Of a stretch of DNA of 49,466 nucleotides, positions 37,807-46,908 are shown one piece after another (the first letter of the stretch is position 1; every line of letters begins with the position of its first letter). The stretch lies in the NCBI RefSeq assembly GCF_000470315.2, contig NZ_CBRF02000036.1, positions 1 through 49,466 of the forward strand, given 5' to 3'. A program made the translations under genes and the position numbers. The stretch is from Psychromonas sp. SP041 (lineage in GTDB: Bacteria > Pseudomonadota > Gammaproteobacteria > Enterobacterales > Psychromonadaceae). The notes beneath the pieces are model-generated. The model searched no databases. It worked only from the letters and a program-made list of their open reading frames with translations, and was not told the origin of the DNA.

Positions 37807-37843
37807 AAAAAGCCCCGCTTTATACCAATAAAGCGGGGCTTTT
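37807..37843. terminator. bidirectional terminator between permease and dehydrogenase genes
   Basis: A long stem AGCCCCGCTTTAT/ATAAAGCGGGGCT with an ACCA loop is flanked by A and T runs on both sides. It lies between convergent genes. Confidence 0.92.
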
Positions 37844-37864
37844 CTTTACGTGTTGTTAATGGTT

Positions 37865-38797
37865 TTACTGGCTATCTACAAAACTATTAATGTTATCTAC
37901 AATTTTACCTATTAAGCATTCACGAGCTTCTACACTTGCCCAAGCAGTATGAGGTGTTACCACTAAACGATGTGATGCTTTTAATGATAAATAAGGATGA
38001 TTTGCTAACATAGGCTCGACCGCTAATACGTCAGTTGCATGATAAATATCTTGAGTCTCTAACGCCTCTGCCATCGCGGCTTCGTCGATAATACCGCCAC
38101 GTCCTAAATTCATGATCACAGCCCCCGCTTTTAACTGTTTTAGCTGTTCAGCACCAATCAGGTTTTCAGTTTGTGCATTAAATGGGGCATGAATAGAAAT
38201 AACATCACATTCACTTAATAATACTTCTAAGCTAACTTGTGGAATGCTTTGTTGTGTATTTTTACCTGACGTCGAGTAATAACAAACATCACAACCAAAA
38301 GCGCCGGCAAGTTCAGCAACACGTTGCCCGATAGTGCCCATCGCAATAATGCCCCAACGTTTCCCTTTTAACTCATAAAAAGGACGTTCTATGTGCGTAA
38401 ATATTGGACTATCACACCATTGTTTTTCTGCAATATATTGGTCGTAATAACGGCTTTGATGAATTAACTGAAACAATAAAGAAAAAGTAGATTGGCTAAC
38501 GCTTTCAGTTGAATAACCCGATACATTTTTAACTTCAATTCCCGCCTTTTCAGCAGCCACTAAATCAACATTATTAGTGCCTGTTGCTGAAATACAAATT
38601 AACTTTAACTCAGGATTATTCGCCATATGCTCAGCAGTGATCACCACCTTATTGGTAATGATAACTTGTTGCCCAGCCAACCTTTCTGACGTTTCTTCTG
38701 AGCTTGTTGTTTGATAAACAGTTAGTTTTCCTAACCCATCAAAAACCGATAAATCACTATCACCTAACGTTAATGCATCTAATAAAACAATATTCAT
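37865..38797 (-). CDS. D-2-hydroxyacid dehydrogenase
   Basis: This 310-aa NAD(P)-dependent oxidoreductase resembles glycerate/hydroxypyruvate reductases (HprA-like). Seen: the catalytic triad Arg in MNLGRGGIIDE, Glu in DVLAVEPM and His in VVTPHTAWAS. The dinucleotide-binding turn reads WGIIAMGTIGQ, with Ala in place of the usual first Gly of GxGxxG. AAGGA precedes the ATG. The true substrate (glyoxylate, hydroxypyruvate or other 2-oxo acid) cannot be set from sequence. Confidence 0.9.
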   Translation of the reverse strand: MNIVLLDALTLGDSDLSVFDGLGKLTVYQTTSSEETSERLAGQQVIITNKVVITAEHMANNPELKLICISATGTNNVDLVAAEKAGIEVKNVSGYSTESVSQSTFSLLFQLIHQSRYYDQYIAEKQWCDSPIFTHIERPFYELKGKRWGIIAMGTIGQRVAELAGAFGCDVCYYSTSGKNTQQSIPQVSLEVLLSECDVISIHAPFNAQTENLIGAEQLKQLKAGAVIMNLGRGGIIDEAAMAEALETQDIYHATDVLAVEPMLANHPYLSLKASHRLVVTPHTAWASVEARECLIGKIVDNINSFVDSQ

Positions 38798-38874
38798 TTC
38801 TATTCCTTAATCCGAAAAAGCTAATAAATTGAGAGTCTTAGATATACAGGATTTTTAAGTAGAAGTACAAATTG

Positions 38875-39036
38875 TAATACCGGTTACATTAAATATGTTA
38901 TCTAAATTTTGCGCTGGAAAAACAGTTCAATTCAAGACGTAAATGGCTGTTCCCTTTACGAAATTTACAACGAGGAAGTGCGCTGTTTTAACAAGTAAAA
39001 TAGATGAGCTATTTATTGTGATTGGGATAAGTATTA
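38875..39036. repeat. MITE-like dispersed repeat, copy B
   Basis: About 162 bp. It starts TAATACCGGTTACATTAAAT and ends in TGTGATTGGGATAAGTATTA, closely related to copy A throughout. It lies in the 570-bp gap between the dehydrogenase and YkgJ-type genes. The rest of that gap (39037-39367) is AT-rich and shows no gene. Confidence 0.75.
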
Positions 39037-39367
39037 AAAAATCAAAAAGAGATAGAAGTATTAAATTATCAAACTTAAATCGTGGCATTAATAAATGAAC
39101 CAAAGATAATCGCATGGTTAAATGCTTAAATTTATGTAACGTTTATAAAGTGACTTTATTTATTGGCTATGGTTATGGTTATATAGATACAAATAAAACA
39201 GACGCTGAATAAACACATCGATTACTGTACTATTCGCGCATATTTTCTAAAGCCAAGTTATTGAAGGCCTAAAATAAGTAAAAAAACTTAGCCAATAGCG
39301 AATACAATCACCAACATAACTAGTAGTCACATGATGAGTCATAACACAGAATAAATGAGTAGTAACA

Positions 39368-39910
39368 ATGAGTGAAGATAACGAATCACATTTAGTAAAA
39401 AATCGAGAATGTGGAGAATGTACAGCCTGTTGTGTAGAACTCCTTATTGATGACAAAAATTTCAAGAAACCAGCTAACCAGGCTTGTGAAAATTTAATGG
39501 AAGCTGGCGGCTGTAAAATTTATCAGCAACGCCCTTCTGTTTGCCAAGACTGGTATTGCGCATGGCGCTTTATGGGGCAATTGGACGACAGTTGGCGTCC
39601 AGATCTTTCAGGTATCATGTTACGCTCAGACGAAAATGGTATTATTTTCCAACCCATTCAAGATCCTAAAGAAGTGTTAATTAGAGATCGTGCAATTGAA
39701 TTAATTGGCGGAGGCGTTGCGCAAGGCATCCCTATGTCATTATCTATCCCAACAAAAGCCGGGTATCGTAGTTATGGTTTGTCTTTAAATGAACCGTTAG
39801 AAGAAGCGGTGCAGTCTAGAAATTTAGTTATCATCCAAGACAAGCTACTAGAACTGATCGACTTTGCAGTATCACAAAATACTAGCCCAATTCCTATTCT
39901 TGAAGTCTAA
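39368..39910 (+). CDS. YkgJ-type cysteine-cluster protein
   Basis: This 180-aa protein has an N-terminal Cys cluster: Cys15, 18, 21, 22, then 40, 49, 59 and 64 (CGECTACC and CQDWYC). This spacing is that of the YkgJ/zinc- or iron-binding cluster family. The C-terminal part is not recognised. Function is unknown; metal binding is the likely feature. It is a single gene, convergent with the FAD dehydrogenase gene, with a terminator hairpin in between. Confidence 0.85.
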   Translation: MSEDNESHLVKNRECGECTACCVELLIDDKNFKKPANQACENLMEAGGCKIYQQRPSVCQDWYCAWRFMGQLDDSWRPDLSGIMLRSDENGIIFQPIQDPKEVLIRDRAIELIGGGVAQGIPMSLSIPTKAGYRSYGLSLNEPLEEAVQSRNLVIIQDKLLELIDFAVSQNTSPIPILEV

Positions 39911-39963
39911 AGCTGAAAGCTTAGATTTTAATTTCGCTGAGGCTTTAATTACGCTTAAATAAT

Positions 39964-40002
39964 AAAAAAGGTAATCACGCTTAATGCGAGATTACCTTTT
40001 TC
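39964..40002. terminator. bidirectional terminator after the YkgJ-type gene
   Basis: AAAAAGGTAATC and GATTACCTTTTT pair as an outer 12-bp stem, with an inner CGC/GCG stem and a TTAAT loop. A and T runs at both ends suit both convergent genes. Confidence 0.85.
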
Positions 40003-40010
40003 AGTTTTAC

Positions 40011-40050
40011 TTTATTACTTTATTACTTTATTACTTTATTACTTTATTAC
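40011..40050. repeat. tandem repeat (TTTATTAC)5
   Basis: Five perfect copies of the octamer TTTATTAC are followed by a sixth, imperfect TTTATTTA. It lies just beyond the terminator and 30 bp before the FAD dehydrogenase stop codon. It is a candidate variable-number tandem repeat of replication-slippage type. Confidence 0.9.
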
Positions 40051-40079
40051 TTTATTTAGAAGCTTAATGACTTAATAAA

Positions 40080-41708
40080 TTAAGCTTCTAAATCAGCCAA
40101 CATTTTTAACGCAACCGCTTCAGCAATTTTAATTCCATCAATGCCTGCCGATAAAATACCACCAGCATAACCAGCACCTTCACCACCCGGATATAAACCT
40201 TGTGTGTTAATACTTTGGAAATCATCACCACGTTTAATTTGGATTGGCGATGAAGTACGTGTTTCAACACCGGTTAACATGGCATCTTTACTATCAAACC
40301 CACGTATTTTCTTAGCAAAAGCAGGTAATGCTTCACGAATTGCATCAATGGCAAATTGTGGCAATGCTTCGCTTAAATCAGTCATTTTTACGTTTGGTTT
40401 ATAAGATGGTTCAACATTCTCATAAGGTTTACCGCTACCCGCAGCAAGAAAATCACCCACCATTTGAGCAGGTGCATCGTAATTACTGCCACCCATGATA
40501 TAAGCATGACGCTCTAATTTACGTTGTAACGCAACCCCTTGTAACGGGTCATTATTAAAGTCTTCAGGTGAGATACCAACTACAATCGCACTATTTGCAT
40601 TACGCTCACTACGTGAATATTGACTCATACCATTGGTTACTACTGCATGTTCTTCAGACGTTGCAGCAACTACTACGCCACCTGGACACATACAAAAACT
40701 ATAAACACTACGGCCATTTTTACAATGGTGTACAAGTTTGTAATCGGCAGCGCCTAAAATGGGATGCCCTGCATTAAGACCAAATCGCGCTTGGTCAATC
40801 ATCTCTTGTTTATGTTCAATACGGAAACCAATAGAGAATGACTGTGCGTCCATGTGTACGCCTTTGTCATGTAACATTTGGAAAGTATCACGGGCACTAT
40901 GACCAATCGCTGCGGTGACATAACGAGAGTGAATCACTTCGCCACCGTTTAACGTCACACCAGTAACTTGTTTATGGCCGTCAACCTCTTCCATATTAAT
41001 TTCTTCAACACGTGTTTCGAAGCGGATCTCACCACCCAACTCGATGATTTGTCGACGCATTTTTTCTACCATGGTCACAAGCTTATAAGTACCAATATGT
41101 GGTTTACTTACATAAATAATTTCAGCAGGAGCGCCCGCAGCAACAAACTCTTGTTTTACCTTTAAACCTTTGAAACCAGGATCTTTAACTTGACTATATA
41201 ATTTACCGTCAGAGAAAGTACCCGCCCCACCTTCACCAAACTGCACGTTTGATTCAGTATTTAACTCACTGGTACGCCAAAAACGGAACGTATCTTTTGC
41301 ACGTTCATGAACAGATTTACCGCGTTCTAATACAATCGGCTTAAAGCCCATTTGTGCCAACATTAACGCAACGAATAAACCACAAGGTCCCATACCAATA
41401 ACAAGAGGACGCTCAGTTAAATCGGCTGGCGCTGTCGCAACGTATTTATAATCGGTATCTGGAGAAACACGTACGTTTTGATCTGTTTCAAAATCACTCA
41501 ACAATTGCGCTTCGTCAACATCGACTAACGTAATATCAAGCGTATAAATAAGCGTAATTTGATTCTTCTTACGGGCATCATAACCACGTTTAAATACATG
41601 AATATTAACCAATTGCTGTGCTGTAATATTTAGCTTTGTTAAGACAAACTGCTGCAACGCATCTTCATTGTGGTCGAGCGGTAATTTAACTTGGTTGAGA
41701 CGTATCAT
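40080..41708 (-). CDS. FAD-dependent dehydrogenase (COG2509 type)
   Basis: This is a 542-aa flavoprotein. An N-terminal region (about 1-95) precedes the FAD Rossmann motif VIGMGPCGLFVALMLAQMG (about 103-121) and LERGKSVHERAKDTFRFW. QFGEGGAGTFSDGKL (about 156-170) and GLYPGGEGAGYAGGILSAG near the C-terminus are signatures of this uncharacterised FAD dehydrogenase family, related to HI0933/GidA-like folds. AGGTGA precedes the ATG. Substrate unknown; proteins of this type are widespread and conserved. No operon partner. Confidence 0.88.
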   Translation of the reverse strand: MIRLNQVKLPLDHNEDALQQFVLTKLNITAQQLVNIHVFKRGYDARKKNQITLIYTLDITLVDVDEAQLLSDFETDQNVRVSPDTDYKYVATAPADLTERPLVIGMGPCGLFVALMLAQMGFKPIVLERGKSVHERAKDTFRFWRTSELNTESNVQFGEGGAGTFSDGKLYSQVKDPGFKGLKVKQEFVAAGAPAEIIYVSKPHIGTYKLVTMVEKMRRQIIELGGEIRFETRVEEINMEEVDGHKQVTGVTLNGGEVIHSRYVTAAIGHSARDTFQMLHDKGVHMDAQSFSIGFRIEHKQEMIDQARFGLNAGHPILGAADYKLVHHCKNGRSVYSFCMCPGGVVVAATSEEHAVVTNGMSQYSRSERNANSAIVVGISPEDFNNDPLQGVALQRKLERHAYIMGGSNYDAPAQMVGDFLAAGSGKPYENVEPSYKPNVKMTDLSEALPQFAIDAIREALPAFAKKIRGFDSKDAMLTGVETRTSSPIQIKRGDDFQSINTQGLYPGGEGAGYAGGILSAGIDGIKIAEAVALKMLADLEA

Positions 41709-41990
41709 GATTCACCTGAAAAGTGGCTTAAAAAATAAGCGCGTAGTTTACGTGATCTGTTTAGGAAATGTAATAATAGCCAGCATATTAAATAGCGATT
41801 TAATCATATTCGTTTAGTGAAATTTGAGGAAACCTTTAAACAACGACTTGCTTAACGGCTTTTATCTGACAACAGTAATAAAAAAGGCCAACATCTATAT
41901 TAAGCCCTCTATATAGGGCGTAAGTTAAAACAAGCCAAGCAATCTAACATTTAAATAAGATCCCTTGAGATCATTGATAAATGGAAAAAG

Positions 41991-42191
41991 CTAGTGTGCT
42001 TGTTTATACATAGCAATAGGGATATTGCAGGTAATTGTTTTTAAACGTTTAGAGCAACTAGTAAGGCATAACTTAGAGACTTGTTGCTTTGACTCACTAT
42101 TTAAACAACGAAAATCAGAAGCACATAACACGCCCAGCTCGAATAAGTGCATTAACTTTTCTTCGTCTATTTCAATTTGAATGGTCATATC
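41991..42191 (-). CDS. Cys-rich microprotein downstream of a Fur box
   Basis: From ATG 42191, which has GGAGGAG 7 nt upstream, the product is 66 aa; a longer start 18 nt earlier lacks this site. It carries six Cys, in VLCASDFRC, KLCLTSC and ITC, after an acidic N-terminus MTIQIEIDEEKL. Cys spacing suggests metal or Fe-S binding. It is not Bfd (the CxC and CxxC pattern differs), and I do not recognise it by name. The Fur box 87 bp upstream suggests expression under iron starvation. Confidence 0.7.
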   Translation of the reverse strand, partial: DMTIQIEIDEEKLMHLFELGVLCASDFRCLNSESKQQVSKLCLTSCSKRLKTITCNIPIAMYKQAH

Positions 42192-42277
42192 AGACTCCTC
42201 CATTTCCATGTGTTTTTAGTACTCCCTTTTTAAAAATTTTAATCTTCGTTTGGGATAAATCAATCACCAACAACGCA

Positions 42278-42296
42278 ATGGTAATGATTATCATTT
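42278..42296. promoter_or_regulatory. Fur box
   Basis: On the minus strand, AATGATAATCATTACCATT contains AATGATAATCATT, the 13-bp core of the 19-bp Fur consensus GATAATGATAATCATTATC. The site lies between the divergent microprotein gene and sfsA. It is nearer the microprotein (87 bp) than sfsA (124 bp), and either could be controlled. Confidence 0.8.
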
Positions 42297-42419
42297 AAAT
42301 AGTAAAGAGGTGAATAATTAAAATATGACTAAATTGTTATAAAATTGTTGGTAAACTATTAAAAACAAGTAATTGATAGATTAAAAATAATGAGTTAAAC
42401 CATAAAGGTATAAGTAAAA

Positions 42420-43115
42420 ATGCTATTTGAAACGCCTCTTAAAAAAGCAATATTAATAAAACGCTACAAGCGATTTTTAGCTGATGTAATTCTTGAAGAT
42501 GGGACTGAAACGACCATTTACTGTGCAAATACAGGTGCAATGACTGGCTGCGCAGAACCAGGTGACAGTGTTTTTTACAGCACCTCTAATAATAAAAAAC
42601 GCAAATACCAATACACATGGGAATTTACATTCACTCAAGCTGGCGAGTGGATATGTGTGAATACCGCTAAAGCCAATGCATTAGTTTCAGAAGCGATTGA
42701 ACAACAAAAAATTCCAGAATTACTCGACTACCAACACTGTAAAGCTGAAGTTAAATACGGTGAAGAAAATAGTCGTATCGACTTTTTATTAACTGATGAC
42801 CATAAAGCGAACTGTTATGTGGAAGTGAAAAGCTGCACCTTATTAGATGAACGTAATCAAATCGGTGATGGATACTTCCCCGATGCAGTAACCACACGAG
42901 GGCAAAAGCATTTACGTGAATTAATTGAAATGAAACAACAGGGTCATCGCAGTATTCTTTTATTTGCAGTATTACATTCAGGCATTAAACGAGTACAAGC
43001 AGCAGACTTTATTGATAAAAAATATGCAGTTTTATTTGAGCAAGCTAAAGAAGCGGGTGTGGAAGTGATTTGTTATTTCCCAGATTTAAGCAATGTTGTT
43101 AATCCATTAGTCTAA
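42420..43115 (+). CDS. sfsA: DNA/RNA nuclease SfsA homologue
   Basis: The 231-aa length matches E. coli SfsA (234 aa), named for sugar fermentation stimulation and later described as a nucleic-acid-binding nuclease. Seen: [43 protein letters not shown] and [11 protein letters not shown], the core of a PD-(D/E)xK-like nuclease fold, then [18 protein letters not shown] and [16 protein letters not shown] lies 11 nt upstream of the ATG. In enterobacteria it sits upstream of dksA; dksA is not found here. Confidence 0.95.
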   Translation: MLFETPLKKAILIKRYKRFLADVILEDGTETTIYCANTGAMTGCAEPGDSVFYSTSNNKKRKYQYTWEFTFTQAGEWICVNTAKANALVSEAIEQQKIPELLDYQHCKAEVKYGEENSRIDFLLTDDHKANCYVEVKSCTLLDERNQIGDGYFPDAVTTRGQKHLRELIEMKQQGHRSILLFAVLHSGIKRVQAADFIDKKYAVLFEQAKEAGVEVICYFPDLSNVVNPLV

Positions 43116-43300
43116 TTTAGATTAATGTTTTAGAGCAATGTTATAAAGGATGATGTCATTCACCGCTTAAAGGTGAATTATCAACGTGACTAACAGCCAT
43201 GAAAAAATTAAAAGAACAACGACGGGAAACCTATTGGAATAGTTGCCCCCTACCAACTGATTATTTTACATCTACTTTTTAGACCATTTAAAAAACAATA

Positions 43301-43327
43301 AAAAACGGAAGCTCAGCTTCCGTTTTT
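43301..43327. terminator. terminator between sfsA and the peroxiredoxin gene
   Basis: Arms AAAAACGGAAGC and GCTTCCGTTTTT (12 bp) with a TCA loop. It is strong on both strands and lies between two convergent genes. Confidence 0.9.
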
Positions 43328-43395
43328 AGATACTTTTTTAGAGCCTATAGTGGTATAAAAATACTATAGTTTGAATAGCAGCGTTAACTAAGCGA

Positions 43396-43869
43396 CTAAA
43401 GCGCAGCTAATATCGTTTCAGCAGTACTTGCTTCAAACTCACCAGCATCTTCAACATTTAATAACGTCACTGTACCGTCTTCAATTACCATTGCGTAACG
43501 TTGTGAACGAATACCGCCGAAACCTTCAGTATCCATTGATAATCCTAATGCTTTAGTGAAGCTTGCATCACCGTCGCCTAACATTAACAATTCAGACGCA
43601 TTATGCACTTCGCCCCATGCTTTCATCACAAAGGCATCATTAACTGCAACACAAGCAATTAAATCAACGCCCTTTGCTTGTAACTTATCAGCAAGGACCA
43701 CATAACCTGGCAAATGCGCTTCAGAACAAGTGGGAGTAAATGCACCAGGGACAGCAAATAAGACGACTTTTTTACCAGCAAAAAGTTCTGTTACGTCATG
43801 CTTAACCATACCATCAGCAGTTAGTTGACTTAATGTTGCAGCGGGTAGTTTTTGGCCTAATTCAATCAT
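43396..43869 (-). CDS. peroxiredoxin of the Prx5 type
   Basis: This 157-aa thiol peroxidase reduces hydrogen peroxide and organic hydroperoxides. The peroxidatic Cys48 lies in VPGAFTPTCSEAHLPGY (40-56, the PxxxTPxCS motif), with Arg in the GIRSQRYAMVIEDG region. There is no glutaredoxin fusion, so an outside thiol donor is expected. AAGGA lies 6 nt before the ATG. It is the last plus/minus convergent pair with sfsA. No OxyR site was identified. Confidence 0.94.
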   Translation of the reverse strand: MIELGQKLPAATLSQLTADGMVKHDVTELFAGKKVVLFAVPGAFTPTCSEAHLPGYVVLADKLQAKGVDLIACVAVNDAFVMKAWGEVHNASELLMLGDGDASFTKALGLSMDTEGFGGIRSQRYAMVIEDGTVTLLNVEDAGEFEASTAETILAAL

Positions 43870-43981
43870 GTTTTATCCTTTAATTGTGTTAACAATATTA
43901 GAGTAGAAAAGTGAATAAAGAATACCTATTTAAATGTTCATCAAATTGAAATGCGCATCATAAATTTAATAGGCGATGAAG

Positions 43982-44148
43982 TTATACCAATCTGGATTAA
44001 TAAATGCTCTATTTAGGCGTTAGGAAAAATGGATGCTAGCAAGGCGTTGATTGCAGTAACTAGTATTCTCATTACAAAATCAACAACGAAGCTAGGATTC
44101 ATTTTAACAAGCATAAATGACGAGATAATGACTTAGATTGGCATTATT
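43982..44148. repeat. MITE-like dispersed repeat, copy C (divergent)
   Basis: About 167 bp, with ends TTATACCAATCT and AGATTGGCATTATTA forming terminal inverted repeats. It matches copies A and B in length, ends and scaffold (GGAAAAA, AAGGCGTT, CAACAACGAAG, TTTTAACAAG) but is more divergent. It occupies most of the 478-bp gap before the U32 gene; the remainder (44149-44347) shows nothing recognisable. Confidence 0.65.
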
Positions 44149-44347
44149 ACTTTATGGGATCTAGTTTATCCTTAAAGTGACTCAATAAACACAGAATAAA
44201 ATAAAGGCTATTATGCTCCAAACAATAAAATCATCACTAAAATAAACGCTTATTAATTCTACAGTAGAGATAGCATAGTAAAACGCCAAGGATAAGGGTA
44301 AACTCGCGCCTCAAAATAAAAATGAATCAAATAGATGGTGAAAAGTT

Positions 44348-46591
44348 ATGAGTAGAAAAATCGAATTATTAGCCCCAGGTGGCGATGTTGACGCAATCAA
44401 AGCGGCGATAATTGCTGGCGCTAATGCCATTTATTGTGGTTTAGATATTTTTAATGCTCGTAACCGTGCTGCTAATCTTTCCTTTGATGATTTAGTCGGC
44501 ATTATTAAGCTGGCACACGAATATGAATGTGAGGTTTTTCTCACACTAAACGTGGTGATTTTAGAGCATGAAATTCCAACCCTCACTAAACTATTAAACC
44601 AACTCGTGAATACCGGTATCGATGGCATCATCGTGCAGGATTTAGGTATTTTTAATCTGGTTAAAAAGTTTTTCCCAAGCTTACATGTTCACGCATCAAC
44701 ACAACTCACTACACACAATGAAGGGCAAATTTTATTCCTTGCTAAAATTGGGGCAACACGCGCTAATTTATCACGCGAATTGAACCTCACTGAGATCAAG
44801 ATCCTCACTGCATTAGCACACGATAACGAAGTATTAACCGAAGTGTTTGTACACGGTGCATTATGTATCGCATTTTCAGGCCAATGTTACTCAAGCTCAG
44901 TAAGTGTTGGTAACTCAGGTAACCGTGGTCGCTGTAGCCAAGCTTGTCGTGATGAATATGAAGTCACTGCAGCAGGCAATAAATTCCCGCTTAATTTAAA
45001 AGATAACTCCGCGTGGTTTGATTTACCTGATTTAGTAGAAGCAGGCGTTGACTCACTAAAAATTGAAGGTCGTATTAAAGGCGCACAATACGTGCATACC
45101 GTCGTCGATAGCTGGCGCCAACAAATCAACACCTTTGTAGATACTGGTAAACTATTAGCCGATGACTCTGCTTTATATAAAGTATTTAACCGTGATTTCA
45201 CTAACTCGTTTTTGAAAGGCAATTTAACTAAAGACATGTTTATCGACAATCCACGCGATAACAGCTTTACCCATGCCAATGAAAAAAATAATGCAATTTC
45301 AGTCGTACAAATTCAAGAAGTACAACAAGACTTACGTGACGATAAAAATAAAATCGTTGATGAAGTGGCGGCTAAAGTCGCCACCTTGAATATCGATAAA
45401 AGTGATTTATCATTAAGCTTCTCAGGGCAGTTGGATAAACCGTTCACTGTGACTATCGTGATTGATGAAAAAACCTTTATTGTAGAATCTAACTCAAAAA
45501 TGATTGCTTCAGAGCAATCGGCAGTCACCTCAGACGCCATTGCAAAACGTTTTAAAAGTTTTAAAAACAGCCGTTATAACGTCGCTGAATTTGATTTTTC
45601 ACAACTCGCGGATAGCTTAACGATTCCATTTAAAGAATTAACAGACGTTAAAAACAAAGTGGCTTACTACCTTAATGGTGAGAAAGACGTGATTTCAGCG
45701 GTAACACTTCCACCGTTAACCTCGCACCCTAAATTAAATGAAACGCCTACGTTATCAATATTAATTAGCGATGAAAAAGATGCACACTTAGGTGACGTAA
45801 CGAACGCAGATATCTACTTCAAACTACCTGAAAGCTTTAAAAAACGCTGTAACAAACAACGTGACATTTTAGCGCGTAATCCACGCTTTATTCCATGGTT
45901 CCCTGCGGTATTAATTGGTAAAGACTACATTGAAGCCGTGCGTATTTTAGAAGAACTAAAACCAGAACGCATCGTAACCAATAATACGGGTATCGCTTAT
46001 AAAGCCTTTGAAATGGGTATTGAATGGATTGCAGGTCCGTTTTTAAACACCACTAACTCTTACGCGCTATTAACCATGCAAGAAGAACTTAATTGTGCTG
46101 GCGCGTTTATTTCTAACGAGATAAACCGCAACCAAATCAAAAACATCAAACGCCCTGCTAACTTTAAAATGCTATACAGCATTTACCACCCAATATTGAT
46201 GATGACTAGCCGTCAGTGTTTCTTCCAACAAACGGTAGGTTGTAACAAACCAAGCATTGAAGATGGCTGTATGTTGAAGTGCCAAAAAGCGACAACGATT
46301 ACCAACGTGAAAGGAATCTCTTTCGCCGTTGATAAGCAGTTAGGTGGTTACCCAAGTATTTACAACCACGAACAGTTCTTAAACTTTGATGCGGTAAGAG
46401 ACTTCTCTGATTTATTTGACGAGTTCTTCATTGACCTAACTGACATCGGTTCAGGTTCAAAAGAGAAGCAAGATAAGGTACAATTAATTAAGCACTTTGA
46501 AGATTTCTTAGCGGGAGATCAGCAAGCAGCAGCAACAGTGACAGGCATGGTAACTGTCTCGACTAATGCGCAATATCAACAAGGTTTATAG
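44348..46591 (+). CDS. U32 family peptidase-like protein (long form)
   Basis: At 747 aa this is longer than E. coli YegQ (about 450 aa) and RlhA (about 650 aa), U32 proteins involved in RNA hydroxylation. The N-terminal part has IELLAPGGDVDAIKAAIIAG (5-24) and the U32 cluster signature: Cys173, Cys180, Cys196 and Cys200 in GALCIAFSGQCYSS and GRCSQACR, likely Fe-S ligands. KIEGRIK and the VDSWRQQI helix follow. The C-terminal half is a second U32-like region with further Cys (SRQCFFQQ, VGCNKPS, GCMLKC). Probably an RNA-modifying enzyme rather than a protease; the target is unknown. Confidence 0.88.
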   Translation: MSRKIELLAPGGDVDAIKAAIIAGANAIYCGLDIFNARNRAANLSFDDLVGIIKLAHEYECEVFLTLNVVILEHEIPTLTKLLNQLVNTGIDGIIVQDLGIFNLVKKFFPSLHVHASTQLTTHNEGQILFLAKIGATRANLSRELNLTEIKILTALAHDNEVLTEVFVHGALCIAFSGQCYSSSVSVGNSGNRGRCSQACRDEYEVTAAGNKFPLNLKDNSAWFDLPDLVEAGVDSLKIEGRIKGAQYVHTVVDSWRQQINTFVDTGKLLADDSALYKVFNRDFTNSFLKGNLTKDMFIDNPRDNSFTHANEKNNAISVVQIQEVQQDLRDDKNKIVDEVAAKVATLNIDKSDLSLSFSGQLDKPFTVTIVIDEKTFIVESNSKMIASEQSAVTSDAIAKRFKSFKNSRYNVAEFDFSQLADSLTIPFKELTDVKNKVAYYLNGEKDVISAVTLPPLTSHPKLNETPTLSILISDEKDAHLGDVTNADIYFKLPESFKKRCNKQRDILARNPRFIPWFPAVLIGKDYIEAVRILEELKPERIVTNNTGIAYKAFEMGIEWIAGPFLNTTNSYALLTMQEELNCAGAFISNEINRNQIKNIKRPANFKMLYSIYHPILMMTSRQCFFQQTVGCNKPSIEDGCMLKCQKATTITNVKGISFAVDKQLGGYPSIYNHEQFLNFDAVRDFSDLFDEFFIDLTDIGSGSKEKQDKVQLIKHFEDFLAGDQQAAATVTGMVTVSTNAQYQQGL

Positions 46592-46610
46592 TTTTATAAG
46601 TGCTTAGCTG

Positions 46611-46646
46611 AGCGAGCCAAAAGTGATTTTGGTTCGCTTAATTTTT
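46611..46646 (+). terminator. terminator after the U32 gene
   Basis: AGCGAGCCAAAA pairs with TTTTGGTTCGCT (one G-T wobble) around a GTGA loop and is followed by TAATTTTT. It is 19 bp after the stop codon. Confidence 0.82.
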
Positions 46647-46908
46647 AATATTGATCCTCTTTACTAAGGCTACCTCTGCAAATAAATTAGCTAATACATC
46701 AATGCATTAATAAATATTTAAAATGCTCATTTGCATCATTTCATATGCTTCATAGCTCTACTTTACACATCATCATTTTCATACATGAACTTCATCAATC
46801 GACCAAGTAATCCAAAATAACTGTCTTTTATACGTGACACTCTTTAAAAATACCTTTAATTTACAAGTAATTTATTTTTTATAGTCACTACTATCGTTTA
46901 GGACAATC
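46647..46908 (+). other. gene-free AT-rich stretch before mtfA
   Basis: This remainder of the 317-bp gap after the U32 gene holds no gene. Scattered CATCAT and TTCAT motifs are present but no clear inverted repeat. A promoter for mtfA must lie here, but no good -35/-10 pair stands out. Confidence 0.3.

Noticed and set aside
43199-43282. 27-codon plus-strand frame (starts MKKLKEQRRETYW) after sfsA
   Set aside because: No ribosome site, no known family and very short; could be a remnant but cannot be supported.
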